This document shows, in pieces, positions 38,194 to 45,931 of a DNA stretch of 64,000 nucleotides. Location: NCBI GenBank assembly GCA_022843305.1, contig JALHNX010000001.1, positions 1 through 64,000 on the forward strand, in the 5' to 3' direction. How positions within the stretch are numbered: position 1 is the first letter of the stretch; the number at the start of each line of letters is the position of its first letter. Source of the stretch: Pyrinomonadaceae bacterium. GTDB lineage: Bacteria > Acidobacteriota > Blastocatellia > Pyrinomonadales > Pyrinomonadaceae. Both the position numbers and the translations under genes were made by a program. The notes beneath the pieces were generated by a model, which did no database searches, had not been told where the DNA came from, and saw nothing but the letters and a program-made list of their open reading frames with translations.

Positions 38194-38976
38194 ATGCCTA
38201 AATCAGTTAATTTAGTGAAAGCCGAATTGCAGGAGATAGATTTATCAAATCAGGGAGCCGAGCCGAGCTTGAAAGTTCCGGTGCAGTTTAATCCCGAAAC
38301 GTTGAAGGTTACGTTTTCCAACCAAATTCAAACGCCGGATAGCGGTTCGGGCGATCAGCGCGGCGGCGCGGCGCAGCAGTTTGTCGGCACGGGAACGACA
38401 AAACTTGCGCTTCAACTCTGGTTTGATGTAACCGTCGGGCTGGATAAAGAAAGTGTCAAAGATGTGCGAAAATTGACCGAAAAAATCGCCTATTTCATCA
38501 CCCCGAAAAAAGACCCGAAAGACGAAAAAAAATATTTGCCGCCGGGGGTGCGTTTTATTTGGGGTTCGTTTCAGTTTGACGGAATTATGGAATCGCTCGA
38601 AGAATCTTTGGAGTTTTTTTCGAGCGAAGGAATTCCGCTCAGATCGAGTATGACAATCAATCTGACGCAGCAGAAAATCCAGTATGATTTTCCGAAAGAA
38701 ATGCCGAAAAACACTCTCGGCACTAAACCGCTGACGCTGACGCGAAAGGGAGCAAATTTACCCGAAATGGCTTCAAAAGCGGGTAAAGGAAACAATTGGC
38801 AAGCCATCGCCGCCGCTAACGGTATCGAGAATCCGCGCCAACTGCGACCCGGATTGCTTCTCGATATGAACCCGAAAGACGGCGCGGCGGGCGGAATCGG
38901 CGGAAGCGTTCCGCTGTCGAACGAAACCGGCGCGCCGGTAAAATTTTCCGGGCAAGACCCGTTTGAATTGGAGTAA
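38194..38976 (+). CDS. LysM-type CIS tube/baseplate protein (Pvc7-like, gp53-like)
   Basis: VPVQFNPETLKVTFSNQIQTPDSGSGDQRGGAAQQFVGTGTTKLALQLWFDVT; C-terminal LysM-like NNWQAIAAANGIENPRQLRPGLLLDM. Confidence 0.9.
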   Translation: MPKSVNLVKAELQEIDLSNQGAEPSLKVPVQFNPETLKVTFSNQIQTPDSGSGDQRGGAAQQFVGTGTTKLALQLWFDVTVGLDKESVKDVRKLTEKIAYFITPKKDPKDEKKYLPPGVRFIWGSFQFDGIMESLEESLEFFSSEGIPLRSSMTINLTQQKIQYDFPKEMPKNTLGTKPLTLTRKGANLPEMASKAGKGNNWQAIAAANGIENPRQLRPGLLLDMNPKDGAAGGIGGSVPLSNETGAPVKFSGQDPFELE

Positions 38977-38982
38977 AACATA

Positions 38983-39156
38983 ATGGCTGTTGTGATAAAT
39001 GAATTTGAAGTAGTTCCCGAACCGCCGAAAAACGAAATTAAAGCGGCTAAAAAGACGAATGAAAAAGGTGGACAAAACCAACCGCCGACCGATTACGAAC
39101 TAAAACAAATGCTGGAGCGTCGTTTGGAAAGAATGGAAAGAGTTTCAGCGCATTAA
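38983..39156 (+). CDS. Short DUF5908-like protein (Pvc6-like), 57 aa; not in the supplied ORF track
   Basis: ATG 38983 to TAA 39156: MAVVINEFEVVPEPPKNEIKAAKKTNEKGGQNQPPTDYELKQMLERRLERMERVSAH; size and position match Pvc6. Confidence 0.7.
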   Translation: MAVVINEFEVVPEPPKNEIKAAKKTNEKGGQNQPPTDYELKQMLERRLERMERVSAH

Positions 39157-39159
39157 ACC

Positions 39160-39218
39160 GATTTAGGATTTTAGATTGAGGATTTTAGAAATCCGCAATC
39201 CGCAATCCCGAATCCCGA
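39160..39218. repeat. Heptamer-repeat hairpin within the operon
   Basis: gattgaggatttt agaaatccgcaatccgcaatcccgaatcccgaattc. Confidence 0.65.
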
Positions 39219-39227
39219 ATTCAAAAG

Positions 39228-40295
39228 ATGCCTTTAGATTCGACAGGATTAAATAATTCGAGACCGACATTTTTTATTGACGGTCGGGAAGACGCTTCGC
39301 TGGTCGGCGGACTGACTTATCTTTTGATCGTCGAGCGAACGGACGGGCTTTATCGCTGTGAAGCAAAATTCGGAAACTGGGGAGCAAAAGATGATTCGAC
39401 CGATTTTCTATATTTTGACCGCAAGATTCTGGATTTCGGCAAGGAATTTCAAATCAAGCTCGCGCAGGACGAGATTTTTAAAGGCAAAATCACCGCGCTC
39501 GAAGCCGATTTTCCCGAAGGAAAGCCGCCGGAAATAACGGTTTTGGCGGAAGACGCTTTGCAGAATTTGCGGATGACGCGGCGGACGCGCTCGTTTGAAG
39601 ATTTGTCGGATGCCGATATTTTTCGCAAAATCGCGGGCGAATACGGTTTGACGGCAAACATTAACGCCGCCGGCGCGGCGCATAAATCGGTGGCGCAGGT
39701 TAATCAGAGCGATTTGGCTTTTATGCGCGAACGCGCGCGCACGGTTGATGCGGAAATTTGGATAAAAGATAAAGAGTTAAACGTCAAAACGCGCGCAAAT
39801 CGCGGGCAGAAAAAGATTTCGCTGAAATACAAGGGGAATTTGCGCGAATTCAAAGTCATCGCCGATTTGGCAAATCAAAGGACGAGCGTAACGGTTTCGG
39901 GTTGGGATGTTTCGGGCAAAGAGGCAATCAAAAAAGAAGCAACCGATTCGGCGATTTCGAGCGAACTGGGCGGCGACGCGAGCGGCATCAGTATTTTGAA
40001 GGAAAAATTCGGCGTGCGCAAAGAATCAATCGTTCACGGCGTTCCGCTGAACAGCCAGGAAGCGCAGAGCAGCGCTGAAAGTTTTTTGAAAACGGCGGCG
40101 CGTCAATTCGTCGTCGGGCGCGGCACGGCGGAGCCGAACGCCAAACTGCGCGTTGGCGCGGTGGTCGAACTCGACGGACTCGGGAAATTGTTCAACGGCA
40201 AATATTACGTGGCGGAAATCGCGCATATTTTCGACAACAAAAAAGGTTTACGGACGGAATTTCGCGCCGAGCGATTGGGAATCGGCAAGACATAG
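39228..40295 (+). CDS. gpD/VgrG N-terminal-like baseplate hub protein
   Basis: Late-control-D-like: RPTFFIDGREDASLVGGLTYLLIVERTDGLYRCEAKFGNWG...FRKIAGEYGLTANI...QSDLAFMRERARTVDAEIWIKDKELNVKTR. Confidence 0.87.
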   Translation: MPLDSTGLNNSRPTFFIDGREDASLVGGLTYLLIVERTDGLYRCEAKFGNWGAKDDSTDFLYFDRKILDFGKEFQIKLAQDEIFKGKITALEADFPEGKPPEITVLAEDALQNLRMTRRTRSFEDLSDADIFRKIAGEYGLTANINAAGAAHKSVAQVNQSDLAFMRERARTVDAEIWIKDKELNVKTRANRGQKKISLKYKGNLREFKVIADLANQRTSVTVSGWDVSGKEAIKKEATDSAISSELGGDASGISILKEKFGVRKESIVHGVPLNSQEAQSSAESFLKTAARQFVVGRGTAEPNAKLRVGAVVELDGLGKLFNGKYYVAEIAHIFDNKKGLRTEFRAERLGIGKT

Positions 40296-40356
40296 TTCCA
40301 AGTTCCAAGTTCCAAATCGGAATTCGTTTTTAACCCGGAACTTGGAACTTGGAACC
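40293..40356. repeat. Heptamer-repeat hairpin within the operon
   Basis: agttccaagttccaagttccaaatcgg ... ccggaacttggaacttggaacc. Confidence 0.85.
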
Positions 40357-40367
40357 AAAAAAACATT

Positions 40368-41084
40368 ATGTTTGAGACAACTGCGATAGAAACAATTGTA
40401 ACGGAACGCATTCCATACGGTTTGGGCGGGCGTTGGTATGGCGTTTTTCCGGCTCTGGTAACGGACATCAAAGACCCGGACGGACAGGGCAGAGTGAAAA
40501 TTTCGTTGCCGTGGTCGCCCGACACGGACGGTTCGAAATATGAAGCGTGGGCGCGTCTGGCAACGATGATGGGCGGAAACAATCGCGGAAGCTGGTTTGT
40601 GCCAGACGTGAACGACGAGGTTCTGGTCGCGTTTGAAGCGGGAAATCCGCGCCGCCCGTATATTGTCGGTTGTCTTTGGAACGGGCAGGACAAACCGCCC
40701 GCGAGTATGGACGGCGGCGGGAAAAATTACAAAAAAGTTCTGCGTTCGCGCAATGGCGTGCAGATTACGCTCGACGATTCCGAAGGGCAGGAAAAAATGA
40801 TTCTCGAAACTCCGGGCGGACAGAAAATTACTTTGAAAGACGGTCCGGGCGCGGTCGAAATCGTGGACAGCAACGGCAATTCCGTGAAGCTCGAAACAAG
40901 CGGAATTACCGTTACGGCTTCGGCAAAAGTAACGATTAACGCTTCGCAGGTCGAGGTTTCCGCCGGAATGGTGACGGTCAATGCCGGAATATCGAAATTC
41001 AGCGGCGTTGTCCAAGCCGATACGGTCATCAGCAACAGCGTCATCAGCGCGTCATATACACCCGGCGCGGGAAATATTTGGTGA
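40368..41084 (+). CDS. gp5/VgrG-like spike protein (phage baseplate assembly protein V, Pvc8-like C-terminal half)
   Basis: YGVFPALVTDIKDPDGQGRVKISLPWSPDTDGSKYEAWARLATMMGGNNRGSWFVPDVNDEVLVAFEAGNPRRPYIVGCLWNG; C-terminal beta-helix-like repeat. Confidence 0.93.
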   Translation: MFETTAIETIVTERIPYGLGGRWYGVFPALVTDIKDPDGQGRVKISLPWSPDTDGSKYEAWARLATMMGGNNRGSWFVPDVNDEVLVAFEAGNPRRPYIVGCLWNGQDKPPASMDGGGKNYKKVLRSRNGVQITLDDSEGQEKMILETPGGQKITLKDGPGAVEIVDSNGNSVKLETSGITVTASAKVTINASQVEVSAGMVTVNAGISKFSGVVQADTVISNSVISASYTPGAGNIW

Positions 41085-41091
41085 GGGATTT

Positions 41092-43125
41092 ATGAGAGAT
41101 TTTGTTCAATGGACAGCGCCGTCGCCTTTGTGGGAAGCCGCCATCGGGCAGCGTTCCGCCGTTTCGCGGCGCGCGGATTTAAGCCGCCCGAGTATTCTGC
41201 GGTTTGCGACCGATTCTTTTATGGACGATTTTATGCAAATGCTGGCAGCTGATCCGAAAAAACTCGACCAATACATCGCATTGCCCGAAACCTGGCGCGG
41301 AATTTCTTTGCCGCCCGAAAGTATTAAGCCGGTTCCCGCGTTTGCACAAAATTTTCAGCGTTTGGGGCTGGCGGCAAGAAGGAAAAAAGCAAAAGGCAAT
41401 TTGCCGGCGCAAACAAGTAATCAAATCTCGCAATTCGAGGATAATCCGGCAGACGACAATCCGCTGAAACTTTACCAACCCGCGCATCAGCGGTTTTATT
41501 TGATTTCGGCGTGTTTGGTTTGCGAACGACCGGGTTTGCCCGATAAAGCAGTCAATAACGGGCGCGAAGAAAAGGTTTCGTTTGTCATTCGGCGGTTGTT
41601 TCCGAAGGGCGATCTGAAGATAGACGACCCGCTGCCGCCGCTCGATTCAACTTGGGAAGAACACGCTTTTGTATTGACCGAACAGGGCGGAAAATGGCGG
41701 CGCATCGAAAGTCTGAAGAAAAATTCTTTGGTTACGGGCGAAGAACAACTCCCGCTTTTTTCGGTAAATTTTACCGAGGACGACGGGCGCAAGCGAAAAC
41801 TTTTCGCGGGCGTAATTCCGGCGGGAAAACGCGAGGCTTATATGGCGGCGGGCAAAGCTTCGACGAAAAATGGCGGCAATTCTTCCGAAACGGACTCCGC
41901 GCCGGATTCGAGAGTTTTGCTGATGCGTTCGATTTTCCGCGACCCGTGGAAAAGCCTTCTGCAAACCGCATCGCACGCGCAAATCGCGCTTGGCGAATCG
42001 AACACGGACAACTGGAATGATATTCAAGCGAGAAATGAGATTATCAAAACTTCGCGGGAACAGGTGCAAACGGTTTCGTGGCTGATTTTACTCGATTTTG
42101 CGAATTTTTTATCGGAAAATATGCCGCGTGTTTGGAGCCGTCTGAATAACGAAGCGGATTCACCGACGCTGAACGCGGCGGAAAATAATCTTGTGAATGT
42201 TATCGAAAACACGGCGTTGGCAAACGGTTTTGCGAATGATTTAGCTGTCTCCGGTGTTTATTCGGCAAATCAGGTCGGGCGTTCGTTGAAAGCGGCTTTG
42301 CTTGCCGTCAAACCGAAAACCGAAAATCCGCCGAAGAAAATCGAGAATAATCTCGAAGCGGTCGTCGTTTCCTACAACCGCGCCGAACCCGACCCGCTTT
42401 ACCCGAATTTTTTGTTTCCGCTTGCCGATTTGAAATTTTCGCTGACGACGGTTTTAAGCGGTGCGGCGGTTTCGATAACGCCGACAAATTTTGCCGCGAA
42501 CAATTTCGACGGCGAAAACCGCGTCAATGCAATCGCGCAGCTGGTTGAAGCCGCGCTGCCGCCGATGCCGCAAAATCAGCCGCCGCAGGCAACGCCGCTC
42601 GCCGCGCAAGCGCCGATGGATATGCGCGAAGGTTTTTACATCATCCGCTGTGTTTACGAGCGTCCGCTGTGCGGAACGATTGACCCGCCGGTTTTGAGCG
42701 AACCGACAAAACCGTTTCAAATCGCCGGATTTTTCGACCCCGACGCGCCGGCGCGTCCGATTCGGATTGCTTTGCCGATTGATACGACTCCGGCAGGGCT
42801 TCGGAAATTCAATAAAAACACGGCATTTATGATGTCCGACCTGCTTTGCGGACAGGTCAACCGGATGAAGGGCATCACGTTCGGCGATTTGATTCGCTCG
42901 GTTTTGCCGTTTCCTCTGCATAAGGATTTGAACGTTCCCGACGGCGGCGGATGTAAAAGCGGTGGGCTTTCAATCGGGATGATGTGTTCGCTTTCGATTC
43001 CGATAATCACGATTTGCGCATTGCTGATGCTGATGATTATCGTCAGTCTGCTCGATTTCATTTTCCGCTGGATGCCTTTTTTTATTACGTGTTTTCCGCT
43101 TCCGGGCTTGAAGGGTAAGAAATGA
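41092..43125 (+). CDS. Injection-system-associated protein of unknown function with C-terminal hydrophobic segment
   Basis: ATG 41092 (MRDFVQWTAPSPLWEAAIGQ...); C-terminus LSIGMMCSLSIPIITICALLMLMIIVSLLDFIFRWMPFFITCF; overlaps the gp25-like start. Confidence 0.6.
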   Translation: MRDFVQWTAPSPLWEAAIGQRSAVSRRADLSRPSILRFATDSFMDDFMQMLAADPKKLDQYIALPETWRGISLPPESIKPVPAFAQNFQRLGLAARRKKAKGNLPAQTSNQISQFEDNPADDNPLKLYQPAHQRFYLISACLVCERPGLPDKAVNNGREEKVSFVIRRLFPKGDLKIDDPLPPLDSTWEEHAFVLTEQGGKWRRIESLKKNSLVTGEEQLPLFSVNFTEDDGRKRKLFAGVIPAGKREAYMAAGKASTKNGGNSSETDSAPDSRVLLMRSIFRDPWKSLLQTASHAQIALGESNTDNWNDIQARNEIIKTSREQVQTVSWLILLDFANFLSENMPRVWSRLNNEADSPTLNAAENNLVNVIENTALANGFANDLAVSGVYSANQVGRSLKAALLAVKPKTENPPKKIENNLEAVVVSYNRAEPDPLYPNFLFPLADLKFSLTTVLSGAAVSITPTNFAANNFDGENRVNAIAQLVEAALPPMPQNQPPQATPLAAQAPMDMREGFYIIRCVYERPLCGTIDPPVLSEPTKPFQIAGFFDPDAPARPIRIALPIDTTPAGLRKFNKNTAFMMSDLLCGQVNRMKGITFGDLIRSVLPFPLHKDLNVPDGGGCKSGGLSIGMMCSLSIPIITICALLMLMIIVSLLDFIFRWMPFFITCFPLPGLKGKK

Positions 43126-43520
43126 GTAACGCCGGAAAAATATTCGGGAAAGGAATCGGTTTTCCGCCGACAATCGGCGCGGACGGGCGCGTTGTTTGGT
43201 CGGAAGGCGAAGCGAATATCCGCGAGTCAATCAAGATAATATTGCTGACCGAATTGAACGAAAGATTGCGCCTTCCCGATTTCGGGGGCGGTTTGAACCG
43301 ATTCTTGTTCGAGCCGAACACGGCGACCACGCGGCAGCTGATACGCGACCGAATTACGAAAGCACTGGCGCAATGGGAACCGCGCATCAGTGTCGAGTCG
43401 GTTTCGGTCGAGCCTGACCCGCAAGACCCGCAAGCCGCGATTGCGGCGATTCATTACACGCTTGTCGCTACGCAAGCGTCCGAACGCGTCAGTTTGAGCG
43501 TTACTTTGGGAGGTTCGTAG
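43122..43520 (+). CDS. GPW/gp25-like baseplate wedge protein (Pvc9-like)
   Basis: GKIFGKGIGFPPTIGADGRVVWSEGEANIRESIKIILLTELNERLRLPDFGGGLNRFLFEPN; 132 aa. Confidence 0.93.
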   Translation: MSNAGKIFGKGIGFPPTIGADGRVVWSEGEANIRESIKIILLTELNERLRLPDFGGGLNRFLFEPNTATTRQLIRDRITKALAQWEPRISVESVSVEPDPQDPQAAIAAIHYTLVATQASERVSLSVTLGGS

Positions 43521-43524
43521 AAAG

Positions 43525-43636
43525 GTTTTGAATCCCGCCTTCAGGCGGCTTTTGATACTTGAATTTCGGCTCTTTGTTTTAACAAATGACTTGAATTATT
43601 AAATACGAATTGCCGCCTGAAGGCGGAACTCAAAAC
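43525..43636. repeat. Imperfect 25-bp inverted repeat within the operon
   Basis: gttttgaatcccgccttcaggcggc (43525-43549) / gccgcctgaaggcggaactcaaaac (43612-43636), 2-3 mismatches. Confidence 0.75.
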
Positions 43637-43656
43637 TTGAAACTTTAGGAAAAAAG

Positions 43657-45927
43657 ATGCCATTGCAAATTCCAAAAATTGATGACCGGCGCTATCAGGA
43701 TTTACTTGATGAAGCCTTGAACCGCATTCCGGTTCACAATCCCGAATGGACGAATTTTAACCGCAGCGATCCGGGTGTCACGCTGATCGAGCTTTTCGCG
43801 TTTATGACCGAAAGTTTGCTGTATCGCGCTAATCTCATACCCGAACGCAATCGCTTGAAATTCTTACAACTTCTCGGCATTCCGTTAAATTCGGCGACTT
43901 CGGCGCGCGGCATCGTAACTTTTTTGAACGAACGCGGATTGCCGAAAACAATTACGCTCGATTCGGGGTTGGAAATCAGCGCGGGCGAAGTTCCGTTTCG
44001 AACAACGCGCGGTTTGGACGTTTTGCCGATTGAAGGAAAGGTTTATTTCAAACGTCCGGTTAAAAACGAAGAAACCGAAATTTTGGATTATTACCGACAG
44101 CTTTACGCCTCGTTTCAGGACGGGGAACTGGCAGACGACGTAGAATTAAAACTTTATGAAACGGCGTTGCTCGACGGCTCAAACGACAAAGGCGTGTCGT
44201 TAGGCGACGATACGATTGATAATTCGATTTGGATTGCGCTGCTGGCAGGAGAAAATGAAGACCCGAAAAAAGTCAGGGAAGAAATCGCCAATAAAACTTT
44301 GAGTTTGGGAATCGTCCCGTCGCTTGATGAAACAACGATGGTTTTAACGGCTGGCGGACAGCAGGCGAACAAGGAAAATTCTTCGTGGCTGAATTACGAA
44401 ATTCCGAAAATGCCTGCCGATAACAGACTATTCGGCGACCGCCAACCCGAATATAAACCGCTCAACGCCAACGCGCTCAACGATCTTCTTCAAGAACCCG
44501 GAATTATCGAAATAACTCTGCCGTCGAAAGCGGAATTGGAATTTTGGGAAAATCTCGAACCGCTCGAACTCGGCGCGGACGATTTTCCGCCGACGCTCGA
44601 AGACACCAAACTCAATGAACGTTTGATAACGTGGCTCAGAATCCGCGCGGCGGCGACAGCGGTAAAAATTCGCTTTTTGTGGATTGGAATAAATGCGGCA
44701 AACGTTTCACAGCGCACGAAGGTTTCAAATGAAGTTTTAGGAACAGGCAATGGCGAACCCGACCAGATTTTGAAAATTTCGCGTCCGCCGGTTGTTCCGC
44801 GTTCCGTCAGACTTTTCGTTTCAAACGGTGAATTGACGGAAGAATGGACGGAAATTGACGACCTTCTCGCCGCCGGTTCGGAAGTCGCCAAGCCCGCTTT
44901 GCGCCAGCCGCCGGGTGCGAAAACGGGTAAACCGAAAAGCGCGAAGGTTTTTACGATTAATAATGAATCGGGCGAAATCAGCTTTGGCAACGGCGAATAT
45001 GGACAGCGTCCGCCGCTCAACGCACGCATCAGCGTTTCTTACGATTACGGCGCGGGGTTGGCGGGAAATGTCGGTGTCGGAGCAATCAAAACGAGCGCGG
45101 TTTTGCCCGCCGGTTTGAAGGTCTTAAATCCGGTTCGGACGTGGGGCGGCGCAGATTCGGAAAACGTTCTCGACGGTGAACGGCAGATAAAAAGTTATCT
45201 TCGGCATCACGAAAGACTCGTGACGGCGCAGGATTTTAAAACCGTCGTCTTGCGAACGCCGGGAGTTTTAATCGGGCGCGTCGAAGTTATCCCGACCTTT
45301 AATCCCGATTTTTCGCCGAACGAACCGGGCGACGCGCCCGGCGCGGTAACGGTTTTGGTGATCCCGAAATACGATGCGAAACAGCCCGACGCGCCCGTGC
45401 CGGACAGATTTTTTCTCGACACTATTTGCCGCTATCTGGACGAACGCCGTTTGATTACGACCGAAGTGTTTCTGCGCGGCGCGGTTTATAAACCGATCTG
45501 GATTTCGGTCGGCATCAATGTTGTCGCCGAAAAATCCGTCGCCGAAGTCCGCGAAGCCGTTAAAAAATCGCTGCTCGAATTTCTCGCGCCGCTCGACCCG
45601 AAATTTGATCTTTTGGGCGAGCCGAGCGTTGAAAAAACGAACGGCTGGCGGCTTCGCAAACCCGTCACGGCAAAAGAATTGTTGGCGGTCGCCAGCCGCG
45701 TTTCGGGCGTGATGTTCGTCAACGACGTATTGCTTGCCGAAGGCGCAAACGCGGCGGGCGAACAGGTGGCGATGAACGGTTTGGAACTTCCGCGGGTGAT
45801 GGGAATTTCGGTTTCCGTCGGCGACGCGCTGCCGGTTTCTTCGCTGCGCGGAACTTCGACCGAAACCGGCGGAACGGCGAAACCGCGAAAAATCGTTCCC
45901 GTTCCGGTTATTCCCGAAAATTGTTGA
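43657..45927 (+). CDS. Baseplate J-like / gp6-like assembly protein (Pvc11-like)
   Basis: PEWTNFNRSDPGVTLIELFAFMTESLLYRANLIPERNRLKFLQLLGIPL...INNESGEISFGNGEYGQRPP...RVEVIPTFNPD. Confidence 0.92.
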   Translation: MPLQIPKIDDRRYQDLLDEALNRIPVHNPEWTNFNRSDPGVTLIELFAFMTESLLYRANLIPERNRLKFLQLLGIPLNSATSARGIVTFLNERGLPKTITLDSGLEISAGEVPFRTTRGLDVLPIEGKVYFKRPVKNEETEILDYYRQLYASFQDGELADDVELKLYETALLDGSNDKGVSLGDDTIDNSIWIALLAGENEDPKKVREEIANKTLSLGIVPSLDETTMVLTAGGQQANKENSSWLNYEIPKMPADNRLFGDRQPEYKPLNANALNDLLQEPGIIEITLPSKAELEFWENLEPLELGADDFPPTLEDTKLNERLITWLRIRAAATAVKIRFLWIGINAANVSQRTKVSNEVLGTGNGEPDQILKISRPPVVPRSVRLFVSNGELTEEWTEIDDLLAAGSEVAKPALRQPPGAKTGKPKSAKVFTINNESGEISFGNGEYGQRPPLNARISVSYDYGAGLAGNVGVGAIKTSAVLPAGLKVLNPVRTWGGADSENVLDGERQIKSYLRHHERLVTAQDFKTVVLRTPGVLIGRVEVIPTFNPDFSPNEPGDAPGAVTVLVIPKYDAKQPDAPVPDRFFLDTICRYLDERRLITTEVFLRGAVYKPIWISVGINVVAEKSVAEVREAVKKSLLEFLAPLDPKFDLLGEPSVEKTNGWRLRKPVTAKELLAVASRVSGVMFVNDVLLAEGANAAGEQVAMNGLELPRVMGISVSVGDALPVSSLRGTSTETGGTAKPRKIVPVPVIPENC

Positions 45928-45931
45928 ACTT

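Noticed and set aside
40293-40356. CRISPR array from repeated aagttcc units
   Set aside because: Units are 7 bp with no spacers; they form a hairpin, and there are no cas genes in the window.
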